Shown: one piece after another, positions 1 to 8,974 of the stretch
How positions within the stretch are numbered: position 1 is the first letter of the stretch
Layout: each line of letters starts with the position of its first letter
NCBI RefSeq assembly: GCF_001513955.1
Contig: NZ_KQ948149.1
Coordinates: 592,227-656,226, forward strand
Direction of reading: 5' to 3'
Length of the DNA stretch: 64,000 bases
From: Streptomyces pseudovenezuelae
GTDB taxonomy: Bacteria > Actinomycetota > Actinomycetes > Streptomycetales > Streptomycetaceae
Translations under genes and position numbers: made by a program
The notes under the pieces: generated by a model
The model's database searches: none
Told to the model about the DNA's origin: nothing
What the model saw: only the letters and a program-made list of their open reading frames with translations

Positions 1-845
1 TCACGGGTGCCACGGGCACCATCGGAAGTGATGTCGTACGACGACTGGTGGCGCGCGGCGAGAAGGTGCGCGCCCTCACGCGGGACCCGGACAGGGCCCC
101 GCTGCCGCCGGGAGTGGAGGCGGCCCGCGGGCACCCTCGCGACCTGGGCGCCGTGGCGTCGGCCATGGCGGGAGCCGACGCCGCCTTCCTGGTCGGCGTC
201 TTCGGCCCGGAGGACGCCGACAGCGACCGTGGGATGGCGGCGGCGGCCCGGGCGGCGGGCGTACGGCGGCTGGTGAAGCTGTCCGCGATCAGCGCGGGGG
301 ACCCCAGGACGGGACTGGGCGGCATCGCGCACGGCCACGGTGAGCGGGCGGTCCGGGAGAGCGGCCTGGAGTGGGTGATCCTCCGGCCCTCGGCGTTCGC
401 GTCGAACACCTTGCGCTGGGCGCAGGCACTCCGCTCGGGTGAGCCGGTGCCGAACATGCTGGGCTCGGGCCGGCAGGGGGTCGTCGACCCGCGGGACGTC
501 GCGGAGATCGCGGTCGCGGCACTGACCGGTCCGGGGCACGCGGGGCGGACGTACACCCTCACCGGACCCGAGACGCTCAGTCCCCGGGACCAGGCGGCCA
601 CGCTCGGCGAGGTGCTCGGCCGCCGGGTGGAACTCCGCGATCTGACCCCGCCCCAGACGCGTGAACTGCTGGTCGCCTCCGGGTGGAGCGAGGAGGCCGC
701 GGAGGGGATGCTGCGGAGCGTCCGCTTCGTGGCCGAGGGTGGCAACGCGGTGGTCACGGGGGACGCGGCGGAGGTGCTGGGGCGCCCGGCGCGGACGTAT
801 CGGGAGTGGGTGCGGGACCACGCGGGGGCGTTCGGCGCTGAGTGA
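1..845 (+). CDS. NmrA-type NAD(P)-binding protein (5' partial)
   Basis: The gene enters from the left edge; its frame starts at base 3 and is open from there. The first residues visible are TGATGTIG, the glycine-rich dinucleotide-binding loop (GxxGxxG) that opens an atypical short-chain dehydrogenase Rossmann fold, so only a few N-terminal residues should be missing. Later segments (VKLSAISAGDP, then WVILRPSAFASN) fit the NmrA / NAD(P)H-binding family of quinone-oxidoreductase-like and redox-sensor proteins rather than classical SDRs, since no YxxxK catalytic pair is obvious. It ends in an alpha-helical C-terminus typical of the family. Substrate is unknown. It is convergent with the efflux gene that follows. 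Confidence 0.8.
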   Translation, partial: TGATGTIGSDVVRRLVARGEKVRALTRDPDRAPLPPGVEAARGHPRDLGAVASAMAGADAAFLVGVFGPEDADSDRGMAAAARAAGVRRLVKLSAISAGDPRTGLGGIAHGHGERAVRESGLEWVILRPSAFASNTLRWAQALRSGEPVPNMLGSGRQGVVDPRDVAEIAVAALTGPGHAGRTYTLTGPETLSPRDQAATLGEVLGRRVELRDLTPPQTRELLVASGWSEEAAEGMLRSVRFVAEGGNAVVTGDAAEVLGRPARTYREWVRDHAGAFGAE

Positions 846-882
846 GGGGCTGAGGGCGGGGTTCGGCCGCGGGTCGGTGGGG

Positions 883-962
883 GCTGGTCGCGCAGTTCTC
901 CGCGCCCCTGGGTGGGTGCAGTCACCCTGCCCCGCAGGGCGCGGGGAACCGCGCGACCGGCC
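883..962. repeat. Intergenic inverted repeat, probable bidirectional terminator
   Basis: Two arms (about 883-910 and 935-962) can pair into a long GC-rich hairpin; the left arm reads GGCTGGTCGCGCAGTTC and the right arm is its near complement. This type of long palindrome is widespread between convergent Streptomyces genes. Here it separates two convergent genes, so it probably ends transcription from both sides. Confidence 0.6.
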
Positions 963-1012
963 ACGACCCGCACGCGCCCGCCGGACGGCACGGCGTGGCC
1001 ATCCGCAAGCCC

Positions 1013-2449
1013 TCAGCTGCCCGCACCCGCCCGCGGCCGCAGCACCACCGCGGCCAGCACCAGCGCCCCCACCGCGATCGCCGTCCCCACCCGGAACGCC
1101 GACTGGTACCCCTCCGCCGTGGCCGCGACCAGGCCCGCCCCGCCCTCCAGCAACCTCTCCGTCCGGCCCGCCGCCACCACCGACAACACCGCCAGCCCCA
1201 GCGAACCCCCTACCACCTGCGTGGTGTTGAACACCCCGGACGCCAGGCCCGCGTCCTCCTGCCGGGCACCCGACATGGCGAGACCGGTCAGCGCCGGCAT
1301 GGCCGCGGCGAAGCCGACCGACAGCGACAGCAGCGGCGGCAGGACGTCCGCGACGTACGAGCCGTCGGCCGGCGCACGACTCAGCAGGGCCATTCCGGCG
1401 ACGATGAGGACGAGCCCGGCCAGCAGCACCCGGTACGGGCCGAACCGCCCGATGGTCCGCGCCGACAGCCCCAGCATCAGCACCCCGATCGCGACCGGCG
1501 CCGGCAGGAAGGCCGTGCCGGTGAGCAGCTCACCGAACCCCAGAACCCGTTGGACGTACAGCGCCCCGAGGAACTGGAAGCCGTACATCGTGGCGATCAT
1601 CAGGATCTGCACGGCGTTCGCGCCGGAGAGCAGTCGGGAGCCGAACAGCCGGAGCCGCAGCAACGGGCGGGCCGCACGGGCCTGGCGCACGGTGAACGCC
1701 GTGAACAGGGCGAGGGCCGCCAGGGCCAGGAGGAACGTGGTCGCCGGCTCGCGGTCGCCGGACCCGACGATCACGTACACCGTCAGCATCAGCGCCCCCG
1801 TCACCAGCGCGGCCCCCGGATAGTCCGCGCCCCGGCCCAGACCTTCGCCCTCCTCCGCGTCCAGCACCCGGATCGCCGCCAGCAGGGCGACGATCCCGAT
1901 CGGCAGGTTGATCAGAAAGATCCAGTGCCAGTTCAGTGCCTGCGTCAGCGCCCCGCCGAGGAACGTGCCCAGGGCACCGCCAGCCGCACCCACCGCGCTG
2001 AACACTGCGATCGCGCGGGCCTGTTCACGCGGCTCGGGGAACAGCGCGACCAGCATGCCGAGCACCACCGCCGCGGTCATCGCGCCGCCCACGCCCTGAA
2101 GGGCACGCGCCGCGATCAGCATGCCCTGGCTCGTGGCCACCCCGCACAGCACGGACGCCGCCGTGAACACGGCCAGCCCGGCCGCGAACATCCGCTTGCG
2201 GCCGACCAGGTCGCCGAGCCGGCCCACCAGCAACAGCAGTCCGCCGAACGGGATCAGATAGGCGTTGACCACCCACGCGAGGCCCGGCCCCGAGAAGCCG
2301 AGGTCGCTCTGGACGGCCGGCAGGGCGACAGTGACGATGTTGCCGTCCAGAATCGTCATGAGCGTCCCCGCGCACAGGACGACCAGGGCCGTCCAGCGGG
2401 AGTAAGTTCGTCGCAGCGCTCGCGCAGGGGTTTCGACGACGGCTGTCAT
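1013..2449 (-). CDS. MFS drug:H+ antiporter, DHA2 (EmrB/QacA) type
   Basis: A 478-residue integral membrane transporter expected to export hydrophobic compounds using the proton gradient. The N-terminus carries the DHA2 signature around TILDGNIVTVALPAVQ (motif D1-like). It is followed by GRLGDLVGRKR (MFS motif A between helices 2 and 3) and ARALQGVGGAM (motif B). Length and hydrophobicity pattern fit 14 membrane helices. The ATG at 2449 is chosen because it directly precedes the conserved first cytoplasmic segment; the frame stays open further upstream but enters the regulator gene. It is divergent from an HxlR regulator 111 bp away, a common arrangement for a locally controlled efflux pump. 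Confidence 0.88.
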   Translation of the reverse strand: MTAVVETPARALRRTYSRWTALVVLCAGTLMTILDGNIVTVALPAVQSDLGFSGPGLAWVVNAYLIPFGGLLLLVGRLGDLVGRKRMFAAGLAVFTAASVLCGVATSQGMLIAARALQGVGGAMTAAVVLGMLVALFPEPREQARAIAVFSAVGAAGGALGTFLGGALTQALNWHWIFLINLPIGIVALLAAIRVLDAEEGEGLGRGADYPGAALVTGALMLTVYVIVGSGDREPATTFLLALAALALFTAFTVRQARAARPLLRLRLFGSRLLSGANAVQILMIATMYGFQFLGALYVQRVLGFGELLTGTAFLPAPVAIGVLMLGLSARTIGRFGPYRVLLAGLVLIVAGMALLSRAPADGSYVADVLPPLLSLSVGFAAAMPALTGLAMSGARQEDAGLASGVFNTTQVVGGSLGLAVLSVVAAGRTERLLEGGAGLVAATAEGYQSAFRVGTAIAVGALVLAAVVLRPRAGAGS

Positions 2450-2560
2450 GGCGGTGTGGCCTCCGCATTCTCCGTGGGTTCCGGCAAATGGCCTTGGTGC
2501 ACGACTTGTAACGGGGAACATCGTCAGTGACCATGGGGAGCGGCGTAAGGAGGCAGTTCG

Positions 2561-2956
2561 ATGTCCCAGAGGAACACCGGTGTAACCGTCCAGGTCGTGA
2601 ACGCGCACGCGTGCCCGGTGCGGGAAGTTCTTGACAGGGTCTCCGGCAAATGGAGCGTGCAGATCCTCGTCGCGGCCGCCCACGGGCCCATCCGCTTCAC
2701 CGAGTTGGAGCGCAGCATCGAGGGCATCAGCCGCCGCATGCTGACCCTGACCCTGCGCAATCTGGAGCGCGACGGCCTCGTCACCCGCACCGTCCATCCG
2801 ACGGTGCCGCCCCGGGTGGACTACGAACTCACCCCCGTCGCACGTGAGTTGCACGAGACCCTGCAACGCCTGACCGACTGGGCCGAGCGCAACAGGGTCT
2901 ACATCGCCGAGGCACGGGCGAGCTACGACGCCGAGCGGGAACCGGAGCCGGCCTGA
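2561..2956 (+). CDS. HxlR-family transcriptional regulator
   Basis: A 131-residue single-domain winged-helix protein. The hallmark N-terminal cysteine segment (HACPVREVLDRVSGKW) and the recognition region (FTELERSIEGISRRMLTLTL) match HxlR proteins, which usually sense redox state or electrophiles, or respond to small ligands. It starts at ATG 2561 behind a GGAGG-like site (AAGGAGG at about 2548). It is divergent from the DHA2 pump, so it probably controls that pump and itself from the 111-bp intergenic region; this is inferred from position only. Confidence 0.85.
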   Translation: MSQRNTGVTVQVVNAHACPVREVLDRVSGKWSVQILVAAAHGPIRFTELERSIEGISRRMLTLTLRNLERDGLVTRTVHPTVPPRVDYELTPVARELHETLQRLTDWAERNRVYIAEARASYDAEREPEPA

Positions 2957-2957
2957 G

Positions 2958-3374
2958 CTACAGCAGGCCCGGGTCCTTGGCCAGGCCCTTGAGCACCTCG
3001 CCCGCGTGCGCGACCAGGCGCCGCTCCTTGAGGTCCATCAGCCCGCCCACCGCGGTGATCTCGGCGGCCACGGTGCCGTCCTTCTTGCGGATCGTCTGCC
3101 GGATGCGGAACGTCTTGCCCTCGCCCCACTCGAATCCGCAGGTCACCTCCACCTCGTCGCCCGCCAGCAGCTCCCTCCGGTAGCGGATGGTGGTCTCCAG
3201 CGCCACCGGGCCCACCCCGCTGCCGATCAGGGCGGCCTGGGTGATCCCGGCGGCATCGAGCAGCGACCAGCGGGCGTGCTCCGCGTAGTTGAGATACACG
3301 CTCTGGTTGAGATGACCCTGTACGTCCGTCTCGTACCCGCGGACGGTCACCGGCACGGAAAACGGCTCACTCAC
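2958..3374 (-). CDS. Acyl-CoA thioesterase, hotdog fold (4HBT family)
   Basis: A 138-residue single hotdog-domain protein predicted to hydrolyse an acyl-CoA thioester. The segment YETDVQGHLNQSVYLNYAEHAR is the 4-hydroxybenzoyl-CoA thioesterase/FcbC-type active-site region (D..GH.N...Y..Y.E.AR). The length is normal for the family. It is convergent with the HxlR gene, with only one base between the stop codons. The true substrate cannot be told from sequence. Confidence 0.85.
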   Translation of the reverse strand: MSEPFSVPVTVRGYETDVQGHLNQSVYLNYAEHARWSLLDAAGITQAALIGSGVGPVALETTIRYRRELLAGDEVEVTCGFEWGEGKTFRIRQTIRKKDGTVAAEITAVGGLMDLKERRLVAHAGEVLKGLAKDPGLL

Positions 3375-3428
3375 GTCAATCCCCTCTCACGCCACGGCAG
3401 TTGCTGTCCCGATCCTGACATGTGCCCG

Positions 3429-4052
3429 CTACACGCGGCGCGGCGAGGCCAGCAGGTACCGGGCCCTGGTCCGTGGTTCGGTGTACTCGCCGGCCTGCCA
3501 GCCGGCCCGCTCCAGGGTGATCGCGCAGGCCCGCAGCGTCTCGCCGTCCGGCGCGTGCACCGCCACGGCCTCGGGCTGCGGGGTCGCACGCACCCGGTAG
3601 CCGGGTGAGCCCCCCGCTTCCGGCGGGTGCCCGGCCGCCTCCAGAGCCAGCGCGGCCGCCTGCACCAGATGAGTGCGCTCCCAGCCGCAGGGCCGGTCGG
3701 CGGCCCCGTCCGGGTTGGTCATCCGGCGCAGCTCCAGCAGCCCCTGCCAGGCGCTGTGCACCTCACGCGTCCGGGCCGGACCGGTGTCGGCGGCCTCCTC
3801 CGTGCTGCCGATGTGCGCGGCGAACACACCGGTGGCCTGGGTGGCGGGCGGCTCGGGCTCCGCCTCGACCGTCTCCCGTACGCGGTGCCCGGCCGGGGTC
3901 AGGAAATGATCGTGCGGCGGCCGCGGGTGCCGGAAGGCCATCCCGCGCTTCACCAGTGCCTCCAGCTGGGCCTCGCTGCCCTTGATCCGCCCGGTGACGG
4001 GATCGGCGGCGTCGATGACACGCCGCTGCGCGGCGGTGGGCGGTCGCGTCAC
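3429..4052 (-). CDS. Conserved hypothetical protein (Streptomyces type)
   Basis: I do not recognise a characterised family. The protein (207 residues from GTG 4052) is soluble, without signal peptide or membrane segment. It has an N-terminal part (RVIDAADPVTGRIKGSEAQLEAL) that looks like a small helical, possibly HTH-like unit, followed by a mixed alpha/beta region. GTG 4052 is preferred over a further upstream start because AAGGAG lies 6 bases in front of it. Codon usage is that of the host, so it is a real resident gene. Confidence 0.6.
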   Translation of the reverse strand: MTRPPTAAQRRVIDAADPVTGRIKGSEAQLEALVKRGMAFRHPRPPHDHFLTPAGHRVRETVEAEPEPPATQATGVFAAHIGSTEEAADTGPARTREVHSAWQGLLELRRMTNPDGAADRPCGWERTHLVQAAALALEAAGHPPEAGGSPGYRVRATPQPEAVAVHAPDGETLRACAITLERAGWQAGEYTEPRTRARYLLASPRRV

Positions 4053-4121
4053 GGCGTGCTCCTTCCACGGGAGGGGCCGCACGACGGGCCGTACGGATCA
4101 CCGACCCCTCCGCTTCGAAGG

Positions 4122-4721
4122 CTACGACGGGGGTCTGACATTCCACCCGGCGATCACCGGCCGGCCGTGCTCGGTCCCCAGCCGGCACAGCGTCCCCGTG
4201 GCCAGCTGGAACAGCGCCCCGGCCGACGCGGGCAGACCGAGCCGGCGGGCGGTGAGCACGCGCAGGAAGTGACCGTGCGCCACCACGACCACGCACCCCT
4301 CGGTGTTCGCGTGGGCCGCGTCCACCTTGGCCAGCACCCGGTCGGCCCGCGCGCCGACCTGCTCCGGGCTCTCCCCGGGGTGGTCGGGCGGCCCGGGGGC
4401 CACGCCGTCCGTGAACAGGAACCAGTCCGGACGCTCCCGCTGGATCTCCACGGTGGTGACGCCCTCGTAGCCGCCGTAGTCCCACTCCCGCAGGTCGACG
4501 TCGACCCGCAGCTCGTGCAGCCCGATCAGTTCCGCGGTCTCCCGGGCCCGCTGGAGGGGACTGACGAAGGCCGCGCCGATGCGGTGGGAGCGGATCAGCG
4601 GCACCAGGCGGCGCGCCTCCTCCCGGCCGCGCTCGGTCAGCGGCACATCCGTCCAGCCGGTGTGCCGCCCGGACCGCGACCACTCGGTCTCACCGTGCCG
4701 GACCAGAAAGAGATCACCCAT
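4122..4721 (-). CDS. Histidine phosphatase family protein (phosphoglycerate mutase-like)
   Basis: A 199-residue branch-1 histidine phosphatase. The catalytic RHG motif is at the N-terminus (FLVRHGETEWS). The second histidine is in VVVAHGHFLRVL near residue 150, and a conserved arginine and glutamate (SPLQRARETA; LREWDYG) complete the phosphate pocket. ATG 4721 is chosen because it begins one beta strand before RHGET and has GAAGGG upstream. Likely substrates are small phosphoesters such as sugar phosphates; the exact one is not readable from sequence. Confidence 0.88.
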   Translation of the reverse strand: MGDLFLVRHGETEWSRSGRHTGWTDVPLTERGREEARRLVPLIRSHRIGAAFVSPLQRARETAELIGLHELRVDVDLREWDYGGYEGVTTVEIQRERPDWFLFTDGVAPGPPDHPGESPEQVGARADRVLAKVDAAHANTEGCVVVVAHGHFLRVLTARRLGLPASAGALFQLATGTLCRLGTEHGRPVIAGWNVRPPS

Positions 4722-4926
4722 GCGCCCGCCCTTCCCGCTCGCCTCCCAGCACCGTCCCACACGACCCCCTGCCCTCGCAGGCCGGACTGGGCCGAGTGAC
4801 CAGGATGGGTCGGGTTCGGGGCGGGGGCCTGGACGGGCTCACGCGCTCGGTCGTGGACCGACCGGGCTCAGTGCGTCCGGCTCGACCAGGTCCCGTCCGC
4901 CCGGGCCACCGGTGTCCGCCGGGCCC

Positions 4927-5322
4927 TCAGACCCCCGGCAACCCCTGCACCGACTGCGCGAGTTGTCCCACCGCGACGACCAGCGGTGTCACCGGCTGCA
5001 CGAACTCGTTGAGGCGGTTCAGGGCCCGTCGCAGGACCGTCGGCTGGGGGTCTGGCTCGTCGAGCTCCTCCCGGAGGCGGCGCAGCTCCCTGGTCGTGGC
5101 GTCGGGGTCGGCGAGTGCCGCCCGGTGCTCCTCCAGCAACCGCTCGACATACGCGAGGAGTTCGGCCGTACGCTCGGCGTCCTGCGGCTGGAAGGAGACC
5201 GAGCCGGAGAACGCCTGGGCGCCGTGTCCCACGGCCTGGTTGCCGACGTAGTGGGTGCCGCCGCTGATCATGACGCCGTTGTTGACCGGAGGGTCCTGCC
5301 TGCTGTCGTCGTCGCCCGTCAT
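4927..5322 (-). CDS. Small helical protein with GNQA motif, partner of upstream membrane protein
   Basis: A 131-residue protein of unknown function. The N-terminus contains ISGGTHYVGNQAVGHGAQA, glycine-rich and beta-like; the rest is helical and charged (LLAYVERLLEEHRAAL; RELRRLREEL), ending in a hydrophobic helix (VTPLVVAVGQLAQSVQ). The same GNQAxGxGA signature occurs at the C-terminus of the neighbouring upstream gene, 9 bp away on the same strand, so the two are probably one operon and may interact. Short glycine-rich tags plus helical bundles are reminiscent of the adaptor parts of actinobacterial signalling and conflict proteins, but I cannot assign it. Confidence 0.6.
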   Translation of the reverse strand: MTGDDDSRQDPPVNNGVMISGGTHYVGNQAVGHGAQAFSGSVSFQPQDAERTAELLAYVERLLEEHRAALADPDATTRELRRLREELDEPDPQPTVLRRALNRLNEFVQPVTPLVVAVGQLAQSVQGLPGV

Positions 5323-5331
5323 GGGGACCTC

Positions 5332-7647
5332 CTACTTGCCGGAGCCGGCGACGGGCGCGGTCGCGCCGGACTGCTGCGGGACCTGCTGGTTCGCGGTCGC
5401 GCCCGCGCCGATCGCCTGGTTGCCGATGATGCTCATGCCGCCCTGCTGGATGAGTCCCTGGTTGAGGATGGTCTGCTGCTGGGCGCGGAAGTCGGCGATG
5501 TCGTAGCCGCGGGTGTCGAGGAAGGTGCGGATCGCGGCGAGGGTGTGGCGCTCCACCAGGGCCGTGATCCGCGCGGCGTCCACGACCTGGAAGTAGTTCT
5601 GGTAGTTCGGGCTCACCGCCAGCTCCCGGACGCTGAGCCGGGCCCCGAAGTCGTACACCGGGTCCTGCTGCAGTGCTCTGAGCTCGTCCACCATCCGTCT
5701 GCGGTGCCGTTCCTCGAAGCGGGCCTGACGCAGCGCCCGGAACGGGGCGGCGAAGAAGGCCCCGCCGGTGCCGGGGACGGCCTCCAGCAGCAGCCCCCGC
5801 CGCGCCTCGGGGGACAGGGGGCCGTCCAGCCGGTCCACGACGTGGAAGGCGGCTCTCACCGGGCCGAGCACATGGTTGCTGCAGTGCAGATGGAGCGTTT
5901 TGCCCTCGGTGGAGAAGTGCAGGAACACGGCCGGCACCACGTCGCCGCCCCACAGCGGCACATGGATCGCCAGGCAGTGCCGTACCGCACCGGTGGGACG
6001 CTCGATGATCCGCTCGACCTGGTCGGCCGACAGCCGGGACACCGGGGCGAGGCTGGTGGCCTTGACGAACCGCTCGTCGTCGCCGACGGCCGTACCGCTC
6101 GCGAAGACCCGGTCCGTGACGACGAGGGACCCGGGGGCCGCCTCGCCGTCCCTCGCCGCGTCGGTCACGTCCGGGACGGCCGTGGCCCGCAGCCGCGCGC
6201 GTACGTGGTCGACGAGTTCGGTGACGGTGAAGGGCTCCGGCCCGGCGGGACGCGCGCCCGTCCCCGCATGGTCGTCGGCGGGCAGCAGCGGCACGGCGAT
6301 CGACCACTGCGAGGCGGCCGAGGCATAACCGAGGAAGGGCGTGTAGCCGCTGTACACCGTGACGTTCCCGTCCTGCGCCTCCCGGATGGCCGCCAGCCGC
6401 GCGGCCATCCACTTGCGCGGCGGCACGGTCGGGCGCGGCTGACGGGCGAACGCCTCACGGGTCATGGTCGTGCGCAGCAGCCGGTCGACGGCGAGCTCAT
6501 GGCGTACGACCGTCAGGTACGCGAGCGCCATCGCCGCGACGGACAACAGCGCGGCCGGCACCCCGGCCAGGTAGGAGCCCAGCAGCCAGCTCACGAACGC
6601 GGGGGCGGGCAGGGCCGAGAGGGCGATCCCGAAGGAGAACGCGAAGAGCACCGCGACGCCCGCCGCGACCGCCGTGCCCACCAGCTCTCTGCCCCCGGGC
6701 TGGTGCCGGCCGCGGGTGGCCAGGCTGGGCCGCCCGCCCGCCTGCCGGGTGATCGACAGGAACAGCGAGACGAACAGCAGCCACAGCGGCGCGAACACGG
6801 CCACGAGGGCGAACGCCGCCGTCAGCCGCTGGTCCCGGCCGTGCCGCATCTCGCGTGCCGTCAGACAGTGCCGTACGACCGTCACCAGGTCGACGTCGGG
6901 CGAGGCCGCCACCGCGCCGGCCTCGTCGGCCAGGACGTCCTCCACCACGCGGTCGGCGAATCCCTCGTCCACGTAGGCCGCGGCGCACAGATAGCGGGTG
7001 ACGTCACCCGGCGCGCTCCCGACCGGCATGTGGACCGGCGCGGTCGTCATGGCGAGCCCTCCCTCTCTCCAGCGACGCGGCGGCGCCGTCACGGCGCCCT
7101 TGACTGTTCTCGGCGGACCGACGGTCAGGAGCGCGAGCAGGGTGCCGGCCGCGAGGCCGAAGAGGAGCGCGCCGCGCAGCAGTTCCTTCACCAGGATGTC
7201 GGTCGGTGGCAGCGGCACGTCGTCGGCGAACACCTCGTGCAGGCCCCACCAGGCGAGGTTGGCCAGCGCCGCGGCCAGCACCCCGGCGACCAGGCAGCGC
7301 AGCGGGCCCGACGCCCCGCGGGCCCACATCCGCCGGGCGAGGAACACGAGCGCCCCGAGCAGGACCAGGACGGCGAGATCGTTGGCGACCAGCGAGGACG
7401 TGCCGCCGTAGCGATCGGCGGACACCTCCCAGCTGGGCAGGAACGCGGCCTCCACGAGCCAGCGCAGGATCTTGTTGTCGGACAGCTCTATGTAGAACTT
7501 CTCGGTGTAGTAGTCCGAGAGCGGTCGCTGAACCCACGGGCTGCCCGCGAGGACCACGAGCAGGGTGAGCAGCGCGAGACGGCCGCGTAAGGCAGAGGGC
7601 GTGCCGGAAGCACGCCTGCGAGACAGCAACATCTGGGGTTCCCCCAT
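5332..7647 (-). CDS. Large multi-domain membrane protein, GNQA-tagged C-terminus
   Basis: A 771-residue open frame with no recognised family. The N-terminal ~190 residues hold several membrane helices (for example LALLTLLVVLAG, LAVLVLLGALVFLARR and LLFGLAAGTLLALL). A second block from about residue 200 (MTTAPVHMPVGS) has further helices (FALVAVFAPLWLLFVSLFL; GVAVLFAFSFGIALS), then a ~350-residue soluble region, and finally SIIGNQAIGAGA. A good ribosome site (GGAGAGAGGGAGG) precedes the internal ATG at about 7050, so the second block may also be made alone; in relatives these may be two genes. It forms an operon with the small GNQA protein downstream. Confidence 0.6.
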   Translation of the reverse strand: MGEPQMLLSRRRASGTPSALRGRLALLTLLVVLAGSPWVQRPLSDYYTEKFYIELSDNKILRWLVEAAFLPSWEVSADRYGGTSSLVANDLAVLVLLGALVFLARRMWARGASGPLRCLVAGVLAAALANLAWWGLHEVFADDVPLPPTDILVKELLRGALLFGLAAGTLLALLTVGPPRTVKGAVTAPPRRWREGGLAMTTAPVHMPVGSAPGDVTRYLCAAAYVDEGFADRVVEDVLADEAGAVAASPDVDLVTVVRHCLTAREMRHGRDQRLTAAFALVAVFAPLWLLFVSLFLSITRQAGGRPSLATRGRHQPGGRELVGTAVAAGVAVLFAFSFGIALSALPAPAFVSWLLGSYLAGVPAALLSVAAMALAYLTVVRHELAVDRLLRTTMTREAFARQPRPTVPPRKWMAARLAAIREAQDGNVTVYSGYTPFLGYASAASQWSIAVPLLPADDHAGTGARPAGPEPFTVTELVDHVRARLRATAVPDVTDAARDGEAAPGSLVVTDRVFASGTAVGDDERFVKATSLAPVSRLSADQVERIIERPTGAVRHCLAIHVPLWGGDVVPAVFLHFSTEGKTLHLHCSNHVLGPVRAAFHVVDRLDGPLSPEARRGLLLEAVPGTGGAFFAAPFRALRQARFEERHRRRMVDELRALQQDPVYDFGARLSVRELAVSPNYQNYFQVVDAARITALVERHTLAAIRTFLDTRGYDIADFRAQQQTILNQGLIQQGGMSIIGNQAIGAGATANQQVPQQSGATAPVAGSGK

Positions 7648-7735
7648 CCCCCGATCCCCCCGGCCCCCGGGATCAGTGGCCGCACTCTATGGCATCCCCG
7701 CTCTCACCGACCGTGAATCCCATACACACCACCAG

Positions 7736-8944
7736 CTACTGCCGGTACCCGCTCAGGAACCGCCCGATCCGACCGATGGCCGCCTCCAGGTCCAGGGCGT
7801 GAGGCAGCGTCAGGATGCGGAAGTGGTCCGGGGCCGGCCAGTTGAAGCCGGTGCCCTGGACGACCTGGATCTTCTCCCGCAGCAGCAGGTCCAGGACGAA
7901 CCTCTCGTCGTCGTGGATCCGGTGGACCTTGGGGTCGAGTCGCGGGAACGCGTACAGCGAGCCCTTCGGCTTCACGCACGACACGCCGGGGATCTCGTTG
8001 AGCTTCTCCCAGGCCATGGTGCGCTGTTCGTAGAGCCGGCCGCCGGGCGCGGTCAGCTCGTGGATGGACTGGCGGCCGCCGAGCGCGGCCTGGATGGCGT
8101 ACTGCGCCGGCGCGTTGGCGCACAGCCGCATGGAGGCCAGCATGGTCAGGCCCTCCACATAGTTTTTGGCGTGCTGCTTCGGACCGGTGATCACCAGCCA
8201 GCCCGAGCGGAAGCCCGCCACCCGGTACGTCTTCGACAGGCCGCAGAACGTCAGGACGACCAGATCGGGGGCGAGGGCGGCGACCGAGTGGTGCACGGCG
8301 TCGTCGTACAGGATCTGGTCGTAGATCTCGTCGGCGAAGACCATCAGGCCGTGCCGGCGGGCGAGGTCGAGGATGCCCTCGATGATCTCCTTCGGGTAGA
8401 CCGCGCCGGTGGGGTTGTTCGGGTTGATGATGACGACGGCCTTGGTGCGGTCGGTGATCTTCGAGGCCATGTCGTCCAGGTCCGGGTACCAGTCGGCCTG
8501 TTCGTCGCAGAGGTAGTGGACCGCCTTGCCGCCGGCGAGCGTGGTGACCGCCGTCCAGAGGGGGAAGTCGGGGGCGGGGATGAGGATTTCGTCGCCGTCC
8601 TCGACCAGCGCCTGTACGGCCATGGAGATCAGTTCGGAGATGCCGTTGCCGAGGAAGACGTCGTCGACGCCGACCTCCAGGCCCAGGGTCTGGTAGCGCC
8701 CCGCCACGGCCCGGCGGGCGGAGAGGACACCGCGCGAGTCGGTGTAGCCGTGCGCCTGCGGGAGCATCCGGATCATGTCCTGGAGGATCTCCTCCGGCGC
8801 CTCGAAGCCGAACAGCGCGGGGTTGCCGGTGTTGAGGCGCAGCACGCTGTGGCCCGCCGCCTCCAGTGCGTCGGCGTGCTCGATCACCGGGCCCCGGATC
8901 TCGTAACAGACCTCGCTGAGCTTGCTCGACTGCCGGAACTCCAT
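7736..8944 (-). CDS. alaA: PLP-dependent aminotransferase, AlaA-type (glutamate-pyruvate)
   Basis: A 402-residue fold-type I aminotransferase. The PLP-binding lysine lies in GLSKTYRVAGFRSGW. Other markers are NPNNPTGAVYP, the aspartate/tyrosine of FADEIYDQILYDD, and the carboxylate-binding arginine region near the C-terminus (HFRILTLPH). The N-terminal LNTGNPALFGF and overall similarity fit alanine-synthesising AlaA/AlaT, which transfer the amino group from glutamate to pyruvate. It is divergent from an HxlR-type gene across an 87-bp region full of dyads, so it is probably under that regulator. Confidence 0.85.
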   Translation of the reverse strand: MEFRQSSKLSEVCYEIRGPVIEHADALEAAGHSVLRLNTGNPALFGFEAPEEILQDMIRMLPQAHGYTDSRGVLSARRAVAGRYQTLGLEVGVDDVFLGNGISELISMAVQALVEDGDEILIPAPDFPLWTAVTTLAGGKAVHYLCDEQADWYPDLDDMASKITDRTKAVVIINPNNPTGAVYPKEIIEGILDLARRHGLMVFADEIYDQILYDDAVHHSVAALAPDLVVLTFCGLSKTYRVAGFRSGWLVITGPKQHAKNYVEGLTMLASMRLCANAPAQYAIQAALGGRQSIHELTAPGGRLYEQRTMAWEKLNEIPGVSCVKPKGSLYAFPRLDPKVHRIHDDERFVLDLLLREKIQVVQGTGFNWPAPDHFRILTLPHALDLEAAIGRIGRFLSGYRQ

Positions 8945-8974
8945 GCGCTGCTGCCTCTCCGGTTTCTGGTGTTG

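Noticed and set aside
4579..7590. A ~1000-codon plus-strand frame across the membrane protein gene
   Set aside because: Composition is Arg/Gly/Ala/His-rich with no recognisable domain; the minus strand carries hydrophobic helices and a ribosome site.
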